From assembly GCA_005777805.1 (NCBI GenBank), contig SXLG01000072.1, positions 1-40,003 on the forward strand: a stretch of DNA of 40,003 bases, in the 5' to 3' direction. The first letter of the stretch is position 1. The number at the start of each line of letters is the position of its first letter. Both the position numbers and the translations under genes were made by a program. Below the pieces are notes generated by a model. It did no database searches. It was not told where the DNA came from and was given only the letters and a program-made list of their open reading frames with translations. Positions 33,318-40,003 of this stretch are shown here, piece after piece. The stretch is from Pseudomonadota bacterium. GTDB lineage: Bacteria > Desulfobacterota > Binatia > UBA12015.

Positions 33318-36056
33318 TCAAGAGTTCCCCTCCGCCGCAAGATGGAGCCCGAGCGGCAGCGAGTCGGCCACCACCAAGGCGCGCTGACCCATGTCGAAGG
33401 GCGTGGCTTCGATCGGCCATCGTGCCAGTGCCTGACCAGCCGCCTCACGGCCGAGTCGCGCCGCCGCCCGTTCGCGGAGGTCGCGCGGCAAATCCCGCCC
33501 GGCATCTCCCGTGAGCCGGCTGGCGCTCGCCAATGCCAGCGCGCAGGCGGGAGCACGATCCCAGTCCATCTCCGCCAACCGCTCGACAAAGGGCGCCACC
33601 AGAGCGGCTGGCACCACCACATCCGCCGTTCCGGCAACCAGCTGGCGCGCCGCCAGTCGCGTGAAGGCCACGATTTCCGCGTCGGACGCACGGCCCGGCT
33701 TGACAACGCGCGCCGCCACCGTCCCAAAAAGTTCGCGACGGAGTGTCTGGGGCAGCCGCTCGAGCGCGGCCGCCACGAGCCACATCTCGCGCACCTCATG
33801 CGGCCCTGCCTTCCAGCGCGAAGGCCGCCGTCCGCGATTGCCGAGAAGAGGTCCGCGCAACTCCTGGAGCAGGACCTCCTGTTGTACCCGGGTAAGCCCG
33901 CCGGCCACGCGCCGCCAGAGCGACCACCATTCCGAACGTACCTGACTTGCCGCCGGGTGGTGCGGGCCCGCGTCGTAGAGTCGCCACAGGCGCTCGATGC
34001 GGAACCCGTCCCGCTCCTCACCCTGCCCCGGTCGCATCAAAAATCCTGCGAGGTTGAACCAGCGCGCCTCGTGCGCCGCCGAACGCCCGCGCTGCGGCTC
34101 GAGCATCAGCAGTTCGTCGAAGAGTGCCCGAATCGTACCGATGCCCCAGCCATCGCGTCCGCCACCGAGTGTCGTCTCCAGAAGGCGGAGCAGGCCCACG
34201 GGATCCTCCGCACCGCTAAAGACCGCCCGCAACGCCTCGACGCCTGCGGCCTGCCCCTGCGCATCGACGACCGTCTCGGCCCGGTCGCGGGGCGCGTCCG
34301 ATTCCTCTCCGGCACCGGACGCCTCGCGTGCACGCAGGTCAAAGCTGAGATGCCAGCGGTGATTGCTCGTGCGGGACACCAGCGAAATATCGAGCGTCCC
34401 GACCTCGGTGACCTCGGCGTGCAGTCGCACGGGCACGCGCCGGCTCTCGAGCTTGCGGCCGAAACGCAGAACCGCCGTCAGGGGCGGCAGCGCAACGGTT
34501 TCGGTGGGATACACCTCGATGACATCGCCGGGACCATCTCCGAGGCGGGTGGCCGAGGCGAAGAGCGCGAAACGCACCGGCTCGTTCGAGACGACCTCGA
34601 AGGCCGGCGCCTCGAGGTCGAGCGTGCTGCCATCCTCCTGCCCACGCGGCGCCACGCACACGGCAAGTGCCGGCTCGCCACCAAGGCCGATGTAATACGC
34701 GCGTGCACTGCCACCCGAGATGCGGGGCAAATGGCCACGCAATGCGAGCCCGTAGGCGGAAGCCCCCCGGGCCACGGCGTGAGTCAGATCGGCCCCCGCG
34801 AGTTCGACCGGCTGCTGACCGCTCCAGCGCTCGAGGACCAGAAGGAGACGATCACGCAAGGCGCGCGGCTCGAGAGCGCCGCCGTTGAAGAGCACGGCGT
34901 CGGGCCAGCCCTGCCCCGCCGCCGCCAGAAACGCCGCCAGATGTCGGGTAACCGCCGGATCCCGCTCGTAGGGCAGACCGATTTCGGCGAGGCCAGCATC
35001 CCCATGCCTCTCGGGGGTTGCCGCGGCGTCTGTCAAGGGGAAAAATCCATCGCGGATCGCCTGGGCTGCGTCGGCAGAACGCAAGGCGACCCGCACCGTC
35101 GATCCCAGCAGCGAACGCCCGCGCCCCGCCAGCGCCACCGGGATCTCATCTCTTCCGCCCGGCGCCAGCAATTCCTCCTTGGCTTGCCGGCAGGCCGCCG
35201 TCAGCTGCCGCCACTGGCCCGCGTCAAGCCGTAGCTCGGAGGCCTGCGCAACCGCGAGCCGGGCCAGCGCGAGATCCATGTTGTCGCCACCGAGCAGGAG
35301 ATGTTCGCCGACCGCGCTGCGCACGAGAGTGACGCCCGCCGGGCCATGATCGACGCGGACGAGAGAGAAGTCGGTCGTCCCACCACCGATGTCGACCACC
35401 AGCACTCGATGTTTGCCCGCCAGACGCTCGCGCCAATCCGCGTGCGCGGCGACCCAGGCGTAAAGCGCGGCTTGCGGCTCCTCGAGCAAGCGCAGCCGCA
35501 AAAGCCCCGCCCGCCGCGCCGCCTCGACGGTCAGTTCGCGCGCCACCTCGTCAAAGGACGCCGGCACCGCGAGCACGACGGGCAAGGTCGAGAGCGGCTC
35601 GGCCGGATGTACGTCGTGCCACGCGGCGGCAAGATGACCGAGCAGCTCTGCTGCGGCATCCACGGGCGAGAGCTTCCAGGCCGCCTCGCTGCCCCAGGGC
35701 AGAAGACGCGCCCGGCGATCCACTCCCGGGTGACAGAGCCACGACTTGGCGGATACGACGAGTTGGTCGGGAAGACGTGTGCCGAGGCGGTGGGCCCCCT
35801 CGCCAACGACGAGGCCCGAGGCCTGTGTCTCCCACGGCAACCCCGTGGCCGCCGCGGAACCTTCCTGCGCGCCGAGCCGATAGAGGGCCGAGGCCAGCCC
35901 CGGTCGCGCGGCGACCTCGCCCTCACCCACGACCTGAGGGATCGGCAACGTGGCGATCGGCCCCCCGCCGCTCGGCGCGTATGCAAGCGCAGTATTTGTC
36001 GTCCCGAGGTCAATGCCCACGACCCACGCCGGGTCCGCGACGGGCTCGGCACTCAC
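33318..36056 (-). CDS. Hsp70-family protein with C-terminal DUF3731 domain
   Basis: A 912-residue DnaK-related protein. ATPase motifs are GIDLGTTN (14-21), VPASFDEVARELTVEAARRAG (~164-183), DIGGGTTD (222-229), LLLGGDNMD and FNGGALEP (390-397). The catalytic-lysine region reads SAKSWLC (102-108) with LLPW soon after. Residues ~450-580 resemble a substrate-binding beta domain, and residues ~600-912 form a helical DUF3731 domain (TIRALFDELLMLEPQRGRS, RRVAGGLTRVQQEVLLQELRG) instead of the DnaK lid and EEVD-type tail. No DnaJ or GrpE gene is near. The GTG at 36056 overlaps the stop of the other Hsp70 (GTGA). It is the last gene of the DUF2760 operon. Biological role is unknown. Confidence 0.93.
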   Translation of the reverse strand: MSAEPVADPAWVVGIDLGTTNTALAYAPSGGGPIATLPIPQVVGEGEVAARPGLASALYRLGAQEGSAAATGLPWETQASGLVVGEGAHRLGTRLPDQLVVSAKSWLCHPGVDRRARLLPWGSEAAWKLSPVDAAAELLGHLAAAWHDVHPAEPLSTLPVVLAVPASFDEVARELTVEAARRAGLLRLRLLEEPQAALYAWVAAHADWRERLAGKHRVLVVDIGGGTTDFSLVRVDHGPAGVTLVRSAVGEHLLLGGDNMDLALARLAVAQASELRLDAGQWRQLTAACRQAKEELLAPGGRDEIPVALAGRGRSLLGSTVRVALRSADAAQAIRDGFFPLTDAAATPERHGDAGLAEIGLPYERDPAVTRHLAAFLAAAGQGWPDAVLFNGGALEPRALRDRLLLVLERWSGQQPVELAGADLTHAVARGASAYGLALRGHLPRISGGSARAYYIGLGGEPALAVCVAPRGQEDGSTLDLEAPAFEVVSNEPVRFALFASATRLGDGPGDVIEVYPTETVALPPLTAVLRFGRKLESRRVPVRLHAEVTEVGTLDISLVSRTSNHRWHLSFDLRAREASGAGEESDAPRDRAETVVDAQGQAAGVEALRAVFSGAEDPVGLLRLLETTLGGGRDGWGIGTIRALFDELLMLEPQRGRSAAHEARWFNLAGFLMRPGQGEERDGFRIERLWRLYDAGPHHPAASQVRSEWWSLWRRVAGGLTRVQQEVLLQELRGPLLGNRGRRPSRWKAGPHEVREMWLVAAALERLPQTLRRELFGTVAARVVKPGRASDAEIVAFTRLAARQLVAGTADVVVPAALVAPFVERLAEMDWDRAPACALALASASRLTGDAGRDLPRDLRERAAARLGREAAGQALARWPIEATPFDMGQRALVVADSLPLGLHLAAEGNS

Positions 36057-37924
36057 CGGGCCGCTCCCCGCCCCTCGCGCACCTCGGTTGTCAAGCGCCA
36101 CGACCGACCACCCGCACGCTCGACGAACTCGAGTTCCAGGGTGCCCACTTCGGTCGCGAACGCCTCGAGCCGCACCGGCACACGGCCCGTTCCGGCGGCG
36201 TCGTCGGCGAAGCGCACTTCGAGCGATGTCAGCTCGTCGAGCGACTCGGCGTCCCACTCGTCGAGCAGGAGCCCCGGTCGGTCATCGGGCCGCGTCCCAC
36301 TGGAGAAGAAGCGGAAACGAGCCCGGCCGCCGATGCGCAGCCCGATCTCGGAGCCGGGCACTTCGAGGCGCGTGCCCTCCTCCAGTCCGTGCGGCACGAC
36401 ACACAGAGCCTTGATGGGCGGGGGATGACCGGGCACCGCCGGCTGCGCGCTCGCGACGCCCACATAGAACGAGCGCGCGGTACCGCCGCGGATGCGCAAC
36501 CCACCGCCGCGACACACCGCACCGTAGTAGGCCGCGCCGCGCGCACAGGCGTGGGCCAGATCGGCGCCCTCCAGAACGCGCGGACGCGCAAGACCGCAGG
36601 CCTCGGCCCAGTTCGCGAGCACACCCGTAATACGTCCGGCAAGCGGCGGCGCACTCATCGCTCCACCGTTGAAGAGGATCGCCGTCGGGTGGAGCAGACC
36701 ACCGGCGACACGCCCCGGCAGTCGCTCCGCGAGTGAAGGCGCGTGCCGGCGCAGGAAGCGCAGCACGTGCCGCGTGACCGCCGGATCACGTTCGAAGGGG
36801 AGGCCCATCTCCTCGAGACCCGCGAAATCGTCGTCGGGATCCTGCAGATCGCAATCGAGGCCGACTTCCGGCAGGAATCCGTCCAGTACGATCCGCTCGA
36901 TCTCTGCTCGTGCCAGCGGCGCACGCAGGGTCCCGCCGACGAGACGCCGCCCGCGTGACGGAATGGCGATCTGGACGTCGTCCGGGGCGGAAGGCCCGAG
37001 AAGCCGTTCCTTGGCATCGCGACAAGCAGCGACCAGGGCCCGAAACTGCCAGCCATCAAGTCGCTGCCCCTGACCGGCAAGACGGCCGCGCAGGTGGTGC
37101 GCCAGAGCGAGATCGACGTTGTCGCCGCCGAGCAGGAGATGATCTCCCACAGCGAGGCGTTCGAGAGCGAGCGAACCTTCGATTTCGGCAACACCGACGA
37201 GGCTCAGGTCGGTCGTACCGCCGCCGACATCGCAGACCAGCAAGAGATCGCCGAGACCGAGATTCTGCCGCCAGCCCTCGCCTTGCGCGGCCAACCACGC
37301 ATAGACCGCGGCCTGGGGCTCCTCGAGCAGTCGGACGTCGGGCAGCCCGGCACGGCGGGCCGCCTCGAGTGTCAGTTCACGGGCCTCGGGATCGAAGGAT
37401 GCCGGAACCGTCAGCACGACCTCGTGGGCGGCGAGAGGTTCGGCCCGTCCATCCGCCCCGGGCCGTGCATCAAACGCCCGGCGCAGATGTTCGAGGGTCG
37501 CGGCCTGGGCATCGACCGCCGAGATCCGTCGCTCCGGGGCCTCACGATCGTCACCGACCCAGGGCAAGAGTTCCGCCGCGCGGTCCGCGCCACGCTTGCA
37601 AAGCCATGATTTTGCAGAGCAAACGACGCGATCGGGCTCCTCACCCGCCCGCCGTGCTGCGAACGCCCCGACCACGGAGGTGGCGTCGCCCTCCCAGGGC
37701 AGCCGGAAGGCCGGCGACGCCAGTTCGTCGTCGCGCAGGAGAAGTACTGCCGAAGGCAAGCTCGACCGGTTCTCGATCGCACCCGCTTCGACCACCTGGG
37801 GGACGTCGAGCATCGCCAGCACCGGCGCGGCGCCGACGTCGCCCATCTCGGCCCACGCCAGCACGGAATTGGTGGTCCCGAGGTCGATCCCGACGACGCG
37901 CGGCCCGCGGGGCCCGACGCTCAC
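36053..37924 (-). CDS. Hsp70-family protein (short, operon partner)
   Basis: A 623-residue DnaK-related protein. ATPase motifs are GIDLGTTN (12-19), VPASFDPEARELTLEAARR, CDVGGGTTD (231-239), LLLGGDNVD and FNGGA (418-422), with HACARGAAYYGAV as the last ATPase helix. SAKSWLC is at 103-109 with LLPW at 119-122, as in its partner. A beta-rich domain follows to the end (IKALCVVPHGLEEGTRLEV, IGLRIGGRARFRFFSSGTR); there is no long helical lid. It is about 40% alike to the neighbouring Hsp70 by eye over the ATPase part, so the pair may be an old duplication. The GTG at 37924 overlaps the DUF2760 stop and its own stop overlaps the next GTG. Confidence 0.93.
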   Translation of the reverse strand: MSVGPRGPRVVGIDLGTTNSVLAWAEMGDVGAAPVLAMLDVPQVVEAGAIENRSSLPSAVLLLRDDELASPAFRLPWEGDATSVVGAFAARRAGEEPDRVVCSAKSWLCKRGADRAAELLPWVGDDREAPERRISAVDAQAATLEHLRRAFDARPGADGRAEPLAAHEVVLTVPASFDPEARELTLEAARRAGLPDVRLLEEPQAAVYAWLAAQGEGWRQNLGLGDLLLVCDVGGGTTDLSLVGVAEIEGSLALERLAVGDHLLLGGDNVDLALAHHLRGRLAGQGQRLDGWQFRALVAACRDAKERLLGPSAPDDVQIAIPSRGRRLVGGTLRAPLARAEIERIVLDGFLPEVGLDCDLQDPDDDFAGLEEMGLPFERDPAVTRHVLRFLRRHAPSLAERLPGRVAGGLLHPTAILFNGGAMSAPPLAGRITGVLANWAEACGLARPRVLEGADLAHACARGAAYYGAVCRGGGLRIRGGTARSFYVGVASAQPAVPGHPPPIKALCVVPHGLEEGTRLEVPGSEIGLRIGGRARFRFFSSGTRPDDRPGLLLDEWDAESLDELTSLEVRFADDAAGTGRVPVRLEAFATEVGTLELEFVERAGGRSWRLTTEVREGRGAAR

Positions 37925-38640
37925 GCCGCGCCCCCTCCTCCCGCAACCTCCACTTCGGCAGGCACAAGCACGCTCATATCGGCGCCCTCGATGGGCACGG
38001 GCAGGCGAACGTCAAGCACGCGCCATCCGGGATGCACCAGCACGCCCCGCCACGGTGGGTTGCCGCGCGGACGGCCCGAGACGCGCAGCGACTGGGGGTC
38101 GAAACCGGCGGGAACATCCACGAGAGCGCCGTCGGCGGCCGCGTGCAGGGGCACCAGCTTCATCCGCTCCGCGAGGGCCTTGCGCACACCGGCGTGCACC
38201 GTGCGCGCCGCCGCCCCCACCTCGGCATCCGAATGAGCGTCGATGCCTTCTTGCACGAAATCGACCAAGCGAGCTTCCTCTTGCAACACGGCGAGAAGAC
38301 GCAACGCCCCGGCCTGCGCGACCGCCGGCCGGTCCAGGGCGGGCGAGACCGGAGCCCCATCCGCGGGCGGAGGTACTGTGTCCGGCCACAGAAGCTCGAG
38401 CAACGCAGCGACGAGCGGCACGACGATGGGCAGCGCGATCCAGACTCCGACCGGCGAGCGCAGGCCTGCGGCGAACGCCGCGCCGACACCCTGCTCGGCG
38501 CCGAGCAACGCCAGACTGCGCAGCGCCTCTGCCCGTTCGGGGTCGAGGAGCATGAACATCGAGAACGTCCCCGCGCCCGCCGCGAGCAAAAACAATCCGA
38601 TCGCGCGGCGCCTCACGCCCGCCGCTCCGCTGCCTTCCAT
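37921..38640 (-). CDS. DUF2760 membrane protein, first gene of the Hsp70 operon
   Basis: A 239-residue protein. Two hydrophobic helices (residues ~12-30 and ~52-72) anchor it in the membrane. The DUF2760 domain follows: [59 protein letters not shown], then [14 protein letters not shown]. The function of the domain is not known. It begins at the ATG at 38640 with an AGGGAAGGAAG region upstream, and its stop overlaps the GTG of the first Hsp70. The family is known mainly from this same gene order, which suggests it anchors the two Hsp70 proteins at the membrane; that is inference. It diverges from gatC. Confidence 0.88.
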   Translation of the reverse strand: MEGSGAAGVRRRAIGLFLLAAGAGTFSMFMLLDPERAEALRSLALLGAEQGVGAAFAAGLRSPVGVWIALPIVVPLVAALLELLWPDTVPPPADGAPVSPALDRPAVAQAGALRLLAVLQEEARLVDFVQEGIDAHSDAEVGAAARTVHAGVRKALAERMKLVPLHAAADGALVDVPAGFDPQSLRVSGRPRGNPPWRGVLVHPGWRVLDVRLPVPIEGADMSVLVPAEVEVAGGGGAA

Positions 38641-38724
38641 CGCCCTGCTTCCTTCCCTGTGGCTCGCCGCTCGTGGTGGCGCGACGAATTGCCGGCCGCT
38701 AGCGGCGCGGTTAAGGGATAACAG

Positions 38725-39015
38725 ATGGCCGTCACCCTGGAAGACGTCGATCACGTCGCAAAGCTGGCGCGCCTCGGACTCTCGAACGACGAACGCGCCG
38801 CGCTGCGGAGCGATCTGGAGTCGATTCTGGGCTACGTCGATCTGCTGCGGGAAGTCGAGATCCCGGCAACCGCGGCGGACACGAGTGCGGCCGCTTCCTG
38901 TCCCGAACGCGATGATCTGGTGGCGGCGTCCGACACCGCGACGCCGGTGCTTGCGGTCGCGCCACGGGTCGAGGCCGAGGGGCGGTTCTTCCGCGTCCCC
39001 CGGGTCCTGGACTGA
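38725..39015 (+). CDS. gatC: Asp-tRNA(Asn)/Glu-tRNA(Gln) amidotransferase subunit C
   Basis: A 96-residue small subunit that stabilises GatA in the amidotransferase complex, which makes Gln-tRNA and Asn-tRNA from mischarged precursors. [21 protein letters not shown] and the [12 protein letters not shown] helix are typical, as is the C-terminal [28 protein letters not shown] precedes the ATG at 38725. gatA starts 7 bases after its stop, the usual order gatCA(B). Confidence 0.96.
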   Translation: MAVTLEDVDHVAKLARLGLSNDERAALRSDLESILGYVDLLREVEIPATAADTSAAASCPERDDLVAASDTATPVLAVAPRVEAEGRFFRVPRVLD

Positions 39016-39022
39016 GACCGCG

Positions 39023-40003
39023 ATGAGCACGGAACCCTGCGATCTGAATCTCGCCGAGGCGCGCGCTGCGCTCGACGCGAGAGAGATCTCCGCCGGCGAA
39101 CTGGCCGAGAGCTGTCTCGCCCGAATCGCGCGCGTCGAGCCCTCGATCGCGGCCCTCCTCGCGGTGACCGGCGACCGCGCGCGGGCCGAGGCCGTGGCCG
39201 CCGACGCGCGCCGCGCCCGTGGCGAGCGCGGCGCGTTGCTGGGCATCCCGATCGTCTTGAAGGATCTCCTCGCCACGCGCGGACTCCCAACCACCTGCGC
39301 GTCGCGCATCCTCGAGGGCTGGCATCCACCCTACGATGCCGATTGCGTCGAGCGTCTCGGACGCGCCGGCGCGGTGCTGGTCGGCAAAGCCAACCTCGAT
39401 GAATTCGCGATGGGCTCCTCGACCGAGAACTCGGCCTTCGGTCCAACCCGCAACCCCTGGGATCCGAGCCGCGTGCCGGGGGGTTCGTCGGGCGGCTCGG
39501 CGGCTGCAGTCGCAGCGGGCGAATGCTTGGCCGCACTCGGAACCGACACCGGAGGGTCGATCCGACTGCCGGCGAGTTTCACCGGCACGTGCGGCCTCAA
39601 ACCCACCTATGGCCGCGTCTCCCGCTACGGGCTCATCGCCTACGCTTCCTCGCTCGACCAGGTCGGCCCGATCACGCGGAGCGCACGTGATGCCGCCGCG
39701 GTGCTGGGCGTGATCGCCGGACACGACCCGCGCGACGCGACCTCCTCGTCGGAGCCGGTGCCCGACTACGAGGCGGCACTCAGCGGCGACGTGCGTGGAC
39801 TGCGCATCGGCGTACCGCGCGAGTACTTCCCCGAAGAACTCAACGCCGAGGTGCGCTGTGCCGTCGAAGCGTCGATTGAACAGCTCACCTGCCGCGGCGC
39901 CCGCCGGGTGGACGTCTCGCTGCCCCATAGCCGCTATGCGGTCGCGACCTACTACTTGATCGCACCGGCGGAAGCTTCGTCGAATCTCGCGCGCTACGAC
40001 GGC
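39023..40003 (+). CDS. gatA: Asp-tRNA(Asn)/Glu-tRNA(Gln) amidotransferase subunit A (5' part)
   Basis: The first 327 residues of GatA, an amidase that releases ammonia from glutamine for the GatB kinase/transamidase. The amidase-signature catalytic triad is present: the lysine in IPIVLKDLL, the cis-serine in [14 protein letters not shown] and the nucleophile serine in [38 protein letters not shown] is a GatA hallmark. The frame is open to the last base of the window, so the C-terminal third is missing. The ATG at 39023 follows gatC closely. Confidence 0.97.
   Translation, partial: MSTEPCDLNLAEARAALDAREISAGELAESCLARIARVEPSIAALLAVTGDRARAEAVAADARRARGERGALLGIPIVLKDLLATRGLPTTCASRILEGWHPPYDADCVERLGRAGAVLVGKANLDEFAMGSSTENSAFGPTRNPWDPSRVPGGSSGGSAAAVAAGECLAALGTDTGGSIRLPASFTGTCGLKPTYGRVSRYGLIAYASSLDQVGPITRSARDAAAVLGVIAGHDPRDATSSSEPVPDYEAALSGDVRGLRIGVPREYFPEELNAEVRCAVEASIEQLTCRGARRVDVSLPHSRYAVATYYLIAPAEASSNLARYDG

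Overview
The window is a GC-rich, gene-dense bacterial chromosome segment with about 42 protein genes on both strands. I found no rRNA, tRNA, CRISPR array, insertion sequence or phage module. The content is Gram-negative housekeeping: Lon, SecD/YajC, TatA, MurJ, a BamE-like repeat, IspB-type polyprenyl synthase and GatCA. Many starts are GTG, and genes are often coupled by 4-base ATGA or GTGA overlaps. Together with a PmtA-like methyltransferase, a fused ETF and a DUF4912-GH57 pair, this suggests an uncultured soil or aquatic proteobacterium of deltaproteobacterial grade (Myxococcota, Desulfobacterota or Binatota-like). The lineage is inference; no marker here settles it.

Layout. 1-3.4 kb: 3' end of lon, then gph and an A-type Fe-S carrier (erpA/iscA) on minus, an unrecognised protein on plus, a PmtA-like methyltransferase and a small MerR/excisionase-type HTH protein. 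3.4-10.6 kb: one long minus-strand run, udg - nfeD - slipin - queA - tgt - yajC - secD; secF is not next to secD. 10.9-14.2 kb: mrp - flippase-like membrane protein - coaBC, all overlapping. 14.2-17.1 kb on plus: polyprenyl synthase, moaA, bolA, CGFS glutaredoxin. 17.1-18.9 kb: a divergent penicillin-acylase homologue. 19.1-21.5 kb: DUF4912 protein coupled to a GH57 branching enzyme, closed by a strong hairpin. 21.6-22.8 kb: an RpoD/RpoS-type sigma factor. After a 483-base gene-free stretch comes a small basic protein. 23.6-27.7 kb: methyltransferase, murJ, tatA, an OB-fold/BamE-like exported protein, a DUF971 protein and a ferredoxin. 27.8-33.0 kb: gpmA, and a minus-strand run yraN - serS - alpha/beta hydrolase - fused etfBA. 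33.3-38.6 kb: a tightly coupled operon DUF2760 - Hsp70 - Hsp70/DUF3731. 38.7 kb to the end: gatC and partial gatA.

Themes. Fe-S handling recurs: an A-type carrier, an Mrp scaffold/carrier, BolA with its CGFS glutaredoxin partner, and DUF971 (fused to Mrp in plant HCF101). Likely client proteins MoaA, type-4 UDG and a ferredoxin lie among them. The least understood module is the DUF2760 - Hsp70 - Hsp70/DUF3731 operon. Both of its Hsp70 proteins share an unusual SAKSWLC...LPW signature around the position of the DnaK catalytic lysine. Other points worth a look are the acylase homologue lacking family active-site asparagines, secD without secF, and short direct repeats with a ~72-base period at separate loci.
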